64,000 bases of DNA, from assembly GCA_023228825.1 (NCBI GenBank), contig JALOAL010000007.1, positions 62,001 through 126,000 of the forward strand. The letters are read 5' to 3'. The stretch comes from Dehalococcoidia bacterium. Its GTDB lineage: Bacteria; Chloroflexota; Dehalococcoidia; UBA2979. Each line of letters starts with the position of its first letter. The stretch's first letter is position 1. Shown piece by piece: positions 8,408 through 17,740 of this stretch. The notes beneath the pieces are model-generated. The model saw nothing but the letters and a program-made list of their open reading frames with translations, was not told the origin of the DNA and did no database searches. The translations under genes were made by a program, and so were the position numbers.

Positions 8408-9631
8408 ATGCGAGCCACGCAAGTCGTCCAGTGGACCAGCAGCCCATCTCTTGCCATTGCGGCCGACGGTTGTGTCGTCGCCACGAACGATGCTTGCGAC
8501 CGCCTCACCGGGCTCCCGTCCCAGGTGGCGACCGGCCTGCACTGCTGGGAGGTCGTGAAGGCCACGGATGCCAGTGGGGCGCTGGTGTGCAGCCCCACGG
8601 ACTGCCGCACGCTGGAGGCCCTCGGCGAAGGTGACGCTCTCGACCTGCAGTGGAGCGGCTGGCTCCTCGGCTGCGGGGCGGTCGCATCGATCCGGGCGAC
8701 GGCGATCGCCGTGCCACCGGAGGAACGAGCCGACCGAGCCGCCGCGGTAATCTTCCTCAACCTCGATTCGGACGCGTCACCGCCTGCGTCCTCGAGCGCC
8801 GGCCCGCCTGAGGCACACCCACCTGGTGAGCCGCACCCCTCGCCCGTCCGCGTCCTGCTGCTCGGCAGCCCCGAGTGCTGGAACGACGGCCAGCGACAGC
8901 CGGTCAGGCGGCGTCGGGTGTTCGAGGTGCTGACACTGCTCGCCCTCGCCGGCGACGCGGGCTGCACTCGCGAGGCAATCGTCGACACGCTGTGGCCGGA
9001 CGCGCCGCGCGGCAACGGCCGGCAGCACCTCCGCGTCCTCCTCCACGGGATCCGCCGGGCGCTGGGCGCCGACAGCATTGCGACCGTGCACCAGCACTCC
9101 GCGGGCGAGGAACGCCTGCGCCTCAGCCCGCACGTCTGGGTAGACCTCACCGCCTTCGAGGCCAGTGTGGGGGCCCTCGTCCCTCCCGCGACCCAGAGCG
9201 GCGCGTGCTTCGTCGACCTGGACGCGACGGGGGCGGACGATGCGATGGGCCGCCTGGAGGAGGCCGTTGCGCTTTATCGCGGCGGGCTGGACGAATTCGG
9301 GACGTTCGGCGAATGGGTCGTGCCGCATCGCGAGCGACTACGCGCGCACTTCCTCGCCCTCGTCGCCGAGGTCATCCCCGCGCTGGCCCGGAGTGGCCGC
9401 ATCGAGGACGCCATCGGGTACTGCCGGCGCGCGGTGGAGACAGACCCCCTGGCGGAGCCCTTCCAGTTGGCGTTGATGACGGCGTACGCCCACCTCGGCT
9501 GGCGGACCGCCGCACTCGCCCAGTACCGCGACTACCGGCGGACGCTGGCGCAGGAACTCCAGATCGAGCCGTCCGTCGCGGTGACGCGTGCCTTCCGGCA
9601 GGCGACCGCCTCGCCCAGCCTCAGTCGGTAG
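8408..9631 (+). CDS. PAS-BTAD (SARP-like) transcriptional regulator
   Basis: Regulator of 407 residues. The N-terminal part (about 5-130) is a PAS-like sensor with three cysteines, C46, C61 and C66 (HCWEVV, then VCSPTDC), which could bind a metal or Fe-S cluster or act as a redox switch. A Pro/Ser-rich linker at about 125-145 leads to a winged-helix DNA-binding domain (about 145-235, with RRRRVFEVLTLLAL and REAIVDTLWPD) and a bacterial transcriptional activator domain of helical repeats to about 395. The BTAD plus winged helix is the SARP/AfsR arrangement. The start at 8408 is preceded by CGGAG; a longer frame upstream looks non-coding. The gene is divergent from the molybdoenzyme operon, so control of that operon is a natural inference, possibly by redox state or oxygen. 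Confidence 0.8.
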   Translation: MRATQVVQWTSSPSLAIAADGCVVATNDACDRLTGLPSQVATGLHCWEVVKATDASGALVCSPTDCRTLEALGEGDALDLQWSGWLLGCGAVASIRATAIAVPPEERADRAAAVIFLNLDSDASPPASSSAGPPEAHPPGEPHPSPVRVLLLGSPECWNDGQRQPVRRRRVFEVLTLLALAGDAGCTREAIVDTLWPDAPRGNGRQHLRVLLHGIRRALGADSIATVHQHSAGEERLRLSPHVWVDLTAFEASVGALVPPATQSGACFVDLDATGADDAMGRLEEAVALYRGGLDEFGTFGEWVVPHRERLRAHFLALVAEVIPALARSGRIEDAIGYCRRAVETDPLAEPFQLALMTAYAHLGWRTAALAQYRDYRRTLAQELQIEPSVAVTRAFRQATASPSLSR

Positions 9632-9671
9632 CCACCGCCGAACGACAGAGGCGACAGAAGGGACACCCGGA

Positions 9672-10280
9672 ATGATCACGTCCTCGCCATCCGCACTCAC
9701 GGTCCGACGGGCCTGCATCGAGTCGGCGAGCCACCACGGGCGCCTGTGCCCGCGCCAGGTGCTGGGCGTGCGCATGGGCGTGGCCGGCCTGGACTGGCTC
9801 GGCCTTCCGCCGCTGCCGGACAAGCGCGTCATCATCTTCGCGGAGACCGACGGCTGCTTCGTGGACGGCGTCACCGCCGCCACCGGCTGCACCGTGGGCC
9901 ACCGCACCCTGCGCGTCATCGACTACGGCCGCGTGGCGATCACCATGGTGGACACCGCGACGTCCGAGGCGGTCCGCATCGTCCCGCGGCCCGGCGTGCG
10001 CAAGGACGCCTCAAGGTACGCGCCGGACGAACCGCGTCGCTACTACCAGCAGATGATCGGCTACGAGTACATGCCCACAGACGAACTGCTCCAGATGGAG
10101 CCCGTCACGCTCACCCTCGACCTCTGCGCCCTCATCGGCCAGGCAGGCATCCGCGCGGACTGCGTCCGCTGTGGCGAAGAGGTCCTGAACGGTCGCGAGA
10201 TCGCCACGGATCACGGCCCAACCTGCCCCGCTTGCGCCGGACCCGCCTACTACTCCACTCGATCAGGGAGCACCATCTAG
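9672..10280 (+). CDS. FmdE-family protein with C-terminal zinc-ribbon-like motif
   Basis: FmdE family (named after formylmethanofuran dehydrogenase subunit E) protein of 202 residues. The hallmark block HGRLCPRQVLGVRMG sits near residue 22, and a second conserved block runs ETDGCFVDGVTAATGCTVGHRTL. Near the C-terminus CVRCGEE and CPAC give a four-Cys zinc-binding pair. In bacteria FmdE proteins often lie beside molybdenum or tungsten enzymes and are suspected of roles in cofactor supply or regulation, but no activity is established. The start at 9672 is chosen because the FmdE homology begins just after it. It follows the PAS-BTAD gene by 40 bases in the same direction, so the two are probably cotranscribed, opposite the molybdoenzyme operon. 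Confidence 0.8.
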   Translation: MITSSPSALTVRRACIESASHHGRLCPRQVLGVRMGVAGLDWLGLPPLPDKRVIIFAETDGCFVDGVTAATGCTVGHRTLRVIDYGRVAITMVDTATSEAVRIVPRPGVRKDASRYAPDEPRRYYQQMIGYEYMPTDELLQMEPVTLTLDLCALIGQAGIRADCVRCGEEVLNGREIATDHGPTCPACAGPAYYSTRSGSTI

Positions 10281-10410
10281 CCGGGCCAATCCATGTCCGC
10301 GGACAGGCCTTGTCCGGTCACATCTGTGAGCGTCAGGCCATTCCGCCAACGCTGCTGAGCCTTCGCCCTTGACGCCAGGACAGTGCTCCGTCCAGGGCCG
10401 GAGCCTGCGG

Positions 10411-11310
10411 CTACTGGAGGACGGCAATGAGCACGGTCACGGTCGCCATGCTCGCCACGGTCGAGGCGACGACGGCACGGGTGACGAAGGTGGGGCGGGC
10501 GTGGAACTCGGTGGCGAGCACGATCGCGATGACGGCGGTCGGCATTGCGGCGAGGACCACGAGGGTGTCGCGCGTGGTGCCCTCCAGGCCGAGCGCGGTG
10601 GCGGCGCACCAACTGACCACGGGCGCAACGAGCAGGCGGGACGCCACCGCGGCGCCGGTGTCGAAGAGATGGTCCAGGCGGACCGCGCTCTGCATCTGCA
10701 GCCCCAGGACCACCAGCATGACCGGCACCGCCGCGTCGCCGAGGGTCTCGATAGGCGCGGCGATGGTGACGGGGAGCGTGACGTCGGCCGCGTTGACGAG
10801 CGCGCCAATCACCGCCGCGTATACGACGGGGTAGCGGAAGGGCGCCCTGAGCGCCCCCATCGCCGTCCCGTTCACCATTGACGCGATGGCGATGCCTGCG
10901 GAGTACGCGATCACCGCGCCCACCACGTAGTTCATCACGGCGACGTCGAGGCCGGCCTGGCCGAAGGCCAGCAGCGCCACGGGGAGGCCCATGTTGCCGG
11001 TGTTGGGGATCGTGATCGCGAGCGCCACGGCGGCCCGCAACGGACGGTCGTGGCGGCGGGCCAGCGAGAACGCGCTCGCCACGGCGTACATCGCGAGGAA
11101 CGTGGCCCCCATCACGAGGACGATCCGCAGGGAGACGTCCGCAGTGAGTTCCGTGTTGGCGAGTGAGGTGAAGACCAGCGCCGGCGAGAAGAGGTAGAAG
11201 ACCAGCGTGGAGACGGGCGCCACCGGGATGGCGCGCCAGCGTCCCAGCAAGCCGCCCACCGCCGCAATCAGGGCGACCGGCAGCACCACCTCCAGGAAGA
11301 CCTGTAACAC
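10411..11310 (-). CDS. AEC-family (auxin efflux carrier type) transporter
   Basis: Integral membrane protein of 299 residues with about ten hydrophobic segments in two halves, as in the AEC/MdcF/YfdV family, which exports or takes up small carboxylates and related anions. The N-terminal helix (VFLEVVLPVALIAAVGGLLG), the PNTGNMGLP block in the middle and the LPVTIAAPIETLGDAAVPVML region in the second half are typical. The substrate is unknown. It is divergent from the MarR-type regulator that starts 184 bases away, so regulation by that protein is plausible. The 130 bases between its stop and the FmdE gene hold no recognisable gene. Confidence 0.85.
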   Translation of the reverse strand: MLQVFLEVVLPVALIAAVGGLLGRWRAIPVAPVSTLVFYLFSPALVFTSLANTELTADVSLRIVLVMGATFLAMYAVASAFSLARRHDRPLRAAVALAITIPNTGNMGLPVALLAFGQAGLDVAVMNYVVGAVIAYSAGIAIASMVNGTAMGALRAPFRYPVVYAAVIGALVNAADVTLPVTIAAPIETLGDAAVPVMLVVLGLQMQSAVRLDHLFDTGAAVASRLLVAPVVSWCAATALGLEGTTRDTLVVLAAMPTAVIAIVLATEFHARPTFVTRAVVASTVASMATVTVLIAVLQ

Positions 11311-11494
11311 CGGCTCTCGCCTTCCCTCCGGGCTCTGCCGTGCACCTCGAACGGTCGACTCTAGGGGCGTCCCGCGCTCCAGACGAACGAGCGCTCAGGG
11401 AGTGCCGGTAGCGGCCCTCACCCGTCCACCTCACACTCCCGACAAGCGTTATCTTCGGCACGGCTGCACGGTGGAGCGACGCGGGGAGGGGACC

Positions 11495-11950
11495 GTGGAC
11501 GAGGGCTCGATGCGTGCCTGGCGCGGGTTCCTGGAGGCGCATGCGCGCGTGGTGGCGGTGCTGGAGGAGGAACTGCGTCGCGAGGCGGGGATGCCCCTCA
11601 CCTGGTACGACGTGCTGGTGCAGTTGAGCGAGGCGCCCCGGGAACGCCTGCGGATGCAGGACCTGGCGCGTGCGGTGCTGCTGAGCAAGAGTGGCCTCAC
11701 CCGCCTCGTGGATCGGCTCTGCGACGCGGGCTACATCGAGCGGGTGCAGGATCCCGAGGACGGCCGCGCCACGCTGGCGGTGCTCACGGCCGCCGGGAGA
11801 CTCGCCCTGCACGAGGCGGCCCCGGTTCATATGCGCGGCATCGAACGCACGTTTACCTCGGTCCTGACGCCGGAGGAACGCCTGGTGCTCGCCGGCGCGT
11901 TCGAGCGCATCGTGGGGAGACTGCAGGGCCCGCCTCCTGCCGAGGCGTGA
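11495..11950 (+). CDS. MarR-family transcriptional regulator
   Basis: DNA-binding protein of 151 residues with the MarR winged-helix layout: an N-terminal dimerisation helix, then LTWYDVLVQLSEAP, the recognition region RMQDLARAVLLSKSGLTRLVDRL, and the wing DPEDGRATLAVLTAAG. MarR proteins usually repress a neighbouring transporter or efflux gene and release DNA on binding a small phenolic or other ligand. I chose the GTG at 11495 because GGAGGGG lies just upstream; an ATG at 11510 is also possible. Its divergent neighbour is the AEC transporter, and 295 bases downstream begins the first of two solute-binding proteins, so either could be its target. Confidence 0.88.
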   Translation: MDEGSMRAWRGFLEAHARVVAVLEEELRREAGMPLTWYDVLVQLSEAPRERLRMQDLARAVLLSKSGLTRLVDRLCDAGYIERVQDPEDGRATLAVLTAAGRLALHEAAPVHMRGIERTFTSVLTPEERLVLAGAFERIVGRLQGPPPAEA

Positions 11951-12061
11951 GCCGCCCTGCCGTGGAGCCCTCGCCTCGCCCTCGCCTCGCCCTCGGCGCC
12001 GCACTCGACACCGGGCGGCGTGACCTATTGCTATTGCGTATGGAATGCCCGTTCTTTACGT

Positions 12062-12108
12062 GAGTAATGGCGCCCCATTGGCGAGCCCATGTGGCGAGTG
12101 ATGGCGCC
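12062..12108. repeat. Pair of 13-bp direct repeats upstream of the first solute-binding protein
   Basis: GAGTAATGGCGCC (12062-12074) and GAGTGATGGCGCC (12096-12108) differ at one base and start 34 bases apart, a little over three helical turns. They lie in an AT-richer stretch 138-184 bases before the solute-binding protein start. They may be operator sites for the upstream MarR protein or another regulator. This is inferred from position and similarity only. Confidence 0.4.
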
Positions 12109-12245
12109 GCGCCTGTAATACATATCACATGGTTCATTACTCCCTAACAGTGTCACCAAAGACGCATCCCCTGCACGGCACGTGGGCGTAACTTCTGTAA
12201 TTGCGGGAGGTGTCAGAGCCTGCCGCGAGTCCGACAGGAGATGGC

Positions 12246-14036
12246 ATGGACAGAGAGAACTACTGGGCCAGGCTGGGCGCCACCAGCGCAAAGAGCGGCG
12301 GGCGCTTCTCGCGGCGGACGGTGCTGCGAGGTACCGCACTCGGCGGCGTCGGCCTGGCCGGGGCAGCCCTGATTGGCTGTGGCGGAGACGACGAGGACGA
12401 GCCGGCGGGCACCGCCGTAGCCCCTCCCACCGCGACGTCCCCGGGTGTCGCCACGGCGGCCGACCCGTTCGGCAACATCAAGCGCGGCGGCACGATGGTG
12501 GAGAGCGACACGAGCGACCCGTCCGCACTCAACCCGTACGCCTCCGCCTCGTTCACGGCGAAGGGCATCGCGGCGTACGTCTACAGCCGCTTCTACAAGA
12601 TCGCCGCACGGCCGGACGCCAACCCATACTCGGTGGACGCGGAGCCGGATCTCGCCGAGAGCGCGGAGACCGAGGACGGCCAGCACTGGGTGGTGAAACT
12701 GCGCCCCGGCCTCACGTTCCAGAACATCGCGCCGGTCAGCGGCCGCGAGATCACCACGGAGGACGTGGTGGCGTCATGGGAGCGGCTCACGGCGGAGGGT
12801 TCGCCCTCCTCTACCCAGGTCGCCTCCTGGACCTCGCTGGAGGCGGTGGACGACTACACGATCAACGTGACGCTGGAGGCGCCCTCCGGGACGTTCGTGA
12901 CGGAACTGGCGGACACGAACAAGTTGTTCATCCTGCCTCGGGAGGCGTTTGACGGAGGCTTCGATCCAGCCACGCAGATGATCGGATCAGGCCCCTGGAT
13001 CCTGGACGAGTACCAGACGTCCGTGCGCTTCCGCTTCAGCCGCAACCCGGACTACTGGGACCAGCCGAAGCCCTTCGTGGACCACTACGAGATCGCGATC
13101 ATCCCGGAGTACGCGAACAGCCTGGCGCAGTTCCGGGCCGGCAACCTGCACATGCAGGGCATCCAGGCCGACGACGTGCTGTCGCTGCGTCAGGAGAACC
13201 AGAACTTCCAGTGGCGAGGCCTGCTGCCGGCGCTGCTCTCCTTCATGTACTTCTCGCCGGAGGACCAGAGCCCGGACGCCCCGTGGCGAGACGAACGCTT
13301 CCGCCAGGCCGTCTCCATGCTGACGGACCGGGATACGCTGACCGAGTTGGGCTACAACGTCCGGGCGCTGCAGGACGCCGGACTGGACGTGTCCATCCTC
13401 TGGAACAACGTGGTGCCGGCCGGCTGGGGCATCTGGTGGCTGGACCCGCGCGGCAGCGACATCGGCCAGGGCGGGCGCTTCTTCGAGTACAACCCGGACG
13501 AGGCCCGCGCGCTGCTGGACGCCTCCGGCTACGCCGGCGAGGAGGTGCCGTTCATCTACGCGAACGACATCTACGGGGCCACCTTCAACCGCGTGGCGGA
13601 GGCAGTCAGCAACTACCTGCGCGAGGGCGGCCTCAACGTCTCCGTGGAGACCCAGGCCTACACCGCCCAGTACTTCCCGCAGACGTTCGCCGGGAACTTC
13701 CACGGCATCGCCTTTGGCTACCAGACTCCCTTCCCGGAGGTGGGCGGGTACTTCAACCGCATGTTCGGTGACGACCCGAACAACCACGGGCGCATCGACG
13801 ATCCGGAGATCCGCAACCTGGACGAACTGCAGCGCGTGGAGTTGGACGCGGACGTGCGCCGTGGCTACATCCACGACATCCAGCGCCTCAACGCGGAGCA
13901 CATGTATTACGTGCCCAACCAGGCCGGCGCCGGCACCGGCTGGACGGGCTACCAGCCGGAGGTGCGCGGCATCGTCCAGACCCGCGGCTACGGCATCGCG
14001 ACCGAGGTGCACCCGAACTTCTGGCTGGACGTGTAG
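12246..14036 (+). CDS. Solute-binding lipoprotein of an ABC transporter (SBP_bac_5 type), copy 1
   Basis: Family 5 extracellular solute-binding protein of 596 residues, the type used for peptides, opines, nickel and many other solutes. The N-terminus has a twin-arginine motif (FSRRTVLRG), a hydrophobic stretch and a lipobox ending ALIGC, so it should be exported folded by Tat and anchored as a lipoprotein. An acidic/Pro/Thr linker precedes the binding domain, which starts near GNIKRGGTM. The start at 12246 has GGAG five bases upstream. It is a close tandem paralogue of the next gene. No permease or ATPase genes lie nearby, so the cognate transporter is elsewhere or shared. The ligand cannot be read from sequence. 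Confidence 0.88.
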   Translation: MDRENYWARLGATSAKSGGRFSRRTVLRGTALGGVGLAGAALIGCGGDDEDEPAGTAVAPPTATSPGVATAADPFGNIKRGGTMVESDTSDPSALNPYASASFTAKGIAAYVYSRFYKIAARPDANPYSVDAEPDLAESAETEDGQHWVVKLRPGLTFQNIAPVSGREITTEDVVASWERLTAEGSPSSTQVASWTSLEAVDDYTINVTLEAPSGTFVTELADTNKLFILPREAFDGGFDPATQMIGSGPWILDEYQTSVRFRFSRNPDYWDQPKPFVDHYEIAIIPEYANSLAQFRAGNLHMQGIQADDVLSLRQENQNFQWRGLLPALLSFMYFSPEDQSPDAPWRDERFRQAVSMLTDRDTLTELGYNVRALQDAGLDVSILWNNVVPAGWGIWWLDPRGSDIGQGGRFFEYNPDEARALLDASGYAGEEVPFIYANDIYGATFNRVAEAVSNYLREGGLNVSVETQAYTAQYFPQTFAGNFHGIAFGYQTPFPEVGGYFNRMFGDDPNNHGRIDDPEIRNLDELQRVELDADVRRGYIHDIQRLNAEHMYYVPNQAGAGTGWTGYQPEVRGIVQTRGYGIATEVHPNFWLDV

Positions 14037-14438
14037 CAGCCACCGCGCAGGACTCGACGCTCCCGCCTGCTCCGGTGCAGGGGCGGGCGGGGACGTCGGA
14101 TGCCCTCGGCCGTCGGCCCGTCGGCCGTCGGCCGCAGACCGTGCCGGGATCGTGTCGCGCCCACGCCCCTCACTTTTCCGCCGTGATGACGGATGTGTTT
14201 TACAGCCCATATCACTGCGTGTATTGATAACGAATGTCGTGGATCTGCGCACGTGCAGTATCGCGAATCGATGCTGATGGTTTTCATCACAAAAGAAATG
14301 CTGAATACACGCGATTTTGCGAGTCCGCCGCACCCATTGCACTCGTACTGGGATGTAGGTTCCACGTGAGGTGGGGCGGCTGCTGCTATTGCGGCGGTCA
14401 TGCCGCCTACGGTCACCCACGACATAAGGGAGGGCTGT
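14037..14438. other. 400-base intergenic region between the two solute-binding protein genes
   Basis: No convincing gene was found here. The first part holds a weak GC-rich hairpin (CCCGCC/GGCGGG around 14070-14095) and a short run of repeated GTCGGCC units (about 14108-14131), perhaps ending the upstream transcript. From about 14170 to 14310 the base composition falls well below its surroundings, as also seen before copy 1, which suggests a promoter region for copy 2. No -35/-10 pair could be fixed by eye. Confidence 0.4.
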
Positions 14439-16205
14439 TTGGAAGAGAATTACTGGTCCAGGACGCTCGGGAGCCGCGTGTCGCGGCGAGGCGTCATCCG
14501 AGGCGCAGCGCTGGGCGGCGCTGGTCTCGCCGGCGCGGCGCTGATCGGCTGCGGTGGCGATGACGACCCGACGGCAACTCCTGCGCCGTCCGGCACCGCC
14601 GGCGCGACTGCGACCGAGTCGGGGACTCCGGACCCGTTTGGCAACATCAAGCGCGGCGGCATCCTGAAGAGCCACCGCACGAGCGACCCGTCCTCGATTA
14701 ACCCGTTCGGGTCTGCCTCGTTCACCACCAAGGGCATCGCCGGCTACGTCTACAGCCGGTTCTACAAGATCGCCTCGCGCCCGGACGCCAACCCGTACTC
14801 GGTGGGCGCCGAGGAAGACCTGGCGGAGAGCGCCGAGACCGAGGACGGCCAGCACTGGGTCGTGAAACTGCGGCCCGGGAGCAAGTTCCACAACAAGGCC
14901 CCGGTCAGCGGCCGCGAGGTCACCTCGGACGACGTCGTCGCCTCCTGGGAGGCGCTGACGGCGGAGGGATCGCCCTCGTCCACGCAGGTGGGGGAATGGA
15001 CGTCGCTGGAGGCGGTGGACGACTACACGATCAACGTGAACCTGGCGGGCCCGTCCGGGACGTTCGTGACGGACCTGGCGGACACGAACAAGTTGTTCAT
15101 CATGCCGCGCGAGGCGTTTGACGGCGGCTTCGACCCGAACACCGACATGATCGGTTCCGGGCCGTGGGTGCTGGACTCCTACCAGACCTCGGTGATGTTC
15201 AAGTTCAGCAGGAACCCGGACTGGTACGGGGACCCGTGGCCGTTCGTGGACGGCATCGAAGACGCCATCATCCCGGAGTACGCCAACAGCCTGGCGCAGT
15301 TCCGGGCCGGGAACCTGCACTACGCAGGCATCACGGCAGAGGACGTCATCGAACTGCGCGGTGAGGACCCGGACATCCAGTGGCGCGGCCTGCTGCCGGC
15401 GCTGTTGTCGTTCATCTACTTCTCCCCGGCGGAGCAGAGCCCGGACGCGGTGTGGCAGGACGACCGCTTCCGCAAGGCCGTCTCGATGATGACGGACCGG
15501 GATGCGCTGACCGAACTGGGCTACAACGTGAGGGCGCTGCAGGACGCAGGCCTGGACGTCTCCATCCAGTGGAACAACGTGATCCCGGCCGGCTGGGGCG
15601 ACTGGTCCCTGGACCCGCAGAGCCCCGGGCAGGGCGAGTCCAGCCAGTTCTTCGAGTTCAACCAGACCGAGGCCACGGCGCTGCTGGAGGCTGCGGGCTA
15701 CGCGGGCGAGGAGATCACCTACTACTTCCCGAACGACATCTACGGGGCCACGTTCAACCGTGTCGCCGAGGCAGCCAGCAACTACCTCATCGAGGGTGGC
15801 CTGAACCTCAGCGTGCGGACGCAGGCGTACACGGCTGAGTACTTCCCGCAGACGTTCGCCGGGAACTTCAACGGCATCGCCTTCGGCTACCAGACGCCGT
15901 TCCCGGAAGTCGGCGGGTACTTCAACCGCATGTTCGGCGACGACCCGAACAACCACAGCCGCATCCACGACCCGGCGATCACCGACCTGGACCTGAAGCA
16001 GCGCGTGGAACTGGACGCCGAGGTACGCCGCGGTTTCATCCACGACATCCAGCGGATCAACGGCGAGAACATGTACTACGTCCCGAGCCAGGCAGGCGCC
16101 GGCACGGGCTGGACCGGCTACCGGCCGGAGGTGCGTGGTATCTCCCAGACCCGCGGGTACGGTGGAGCCACGGAGAACGGACCAAACTACTGGCTGGACG
16201 TCTAA
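14439..16205 (+). CDS. Solute-binding lipoprotein of an ABC transporter (SBP_bac_5 type), copy 2; probable TTG start
   Basis: Second family 5 solute-binding protein, 588 residues, colinear with copy 1 and identical to it at most positions by eye. It has the same twin-arginine motif (VSRRGVIRG) and the same lipobox ALIGC. The best start is a TTG at 14439: GGGAGG lies six bases upstream, and starting there makes the N-terminus (EENYWSRTLG) align with that of copy 1 (DRENYWARLG). An ATG at 14400 would add 13 residues without homology. Differences are spread through the binding domain, including residues after LDPRG/LDPQS near the middle, so the copies may bind different ligands. A strong terminator follows. 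Confidence 0.87.
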   Translation: MEENYWSRTLGSRVSRRGVIRGAALGGAGLAGAALIGCGGDDDPTATPAPSGTAGATATESGTPDPFGNIKRGGILKSHRTSDPSSINPFGSASFTTKGIAGYVYSRFYKIASRPDANPYSVGAEEDLAESAETEDGQHWVVKLRPGSKFHNKAPVSGREVTSDDVVASWEALTAEGSPSSTQVGEWTSLEAVDDYTINVNLAGPSGTFVTDLADTNKLFIMPREAFDGGFDPNTDMIGSGPWVLDSYQTSVMFKFSRNPDWYGDPWPFVDGIEDAIIPEYANSLAQFRAGNLHYAGITAEDVIELRGEDPDIQWRGLLPALLSFIYFSPAEQSPDAVWQDDRFRKAVSMMTDRDALTELGYNVRALQDAGLDVSIQWNNVIPAGWGDWSLDPQSPGQGESSQFFEFNQTEATALLEAAGYAGEEITYYFPNDIYGATFNRVAEAASNYLIEGGLNLSVRTQAYTAEYFPQTFAGNFNGIAFGYQTPFPEVGGYFNRMFGDDPNNHSRIHDPAITDLDLKQRVELDAEVRRGFIHDIQRINGENMYYVPSQAGAGTGWTGYRPEVRGISQTRGYGGATENGPNYWLDV

Positions 16206-16235
16206 CAGACGCCTCCCAGGGTCAACGTGGAACCG

Positions 16236-16266
16236 AGAGGGGGTGGCCTGCGCCACCCCCTTTCTT
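16236..16266 (+). terminator. Intrinsic terminator after the solute-binding protein pair
   Basis: A 9-bp GC stem (GGGGGTGGC at 16239-16247 and its complement at 16252-16260) with a CTGC loop is followed by TTTCTT. The A/T-rich flanks (GAGA before, TTTCTT after) extend the pairing. It lies between convergent genes and may also stop transcription of the pyruvate dehydrogenase operon from the other side. Confidence 0.85.
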
Positions 16267-16293
16267 GCGTGCGGCCCCCGGGGGGCGAGGCGG

Positions 16294-17739
<1,446 letters not shown>

Positions 17740-17740
17740 G

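Noticed and set aside
12987..16256. Minus-strand open frame of more than 1000 codons opposite the two solute-binding proteins
   Set aside because: It mirrors both paralogues, including their repetition, and has no recognisable motifs; the plus-strand proteins have leaders, lipoboxes and ribosome binding sites.
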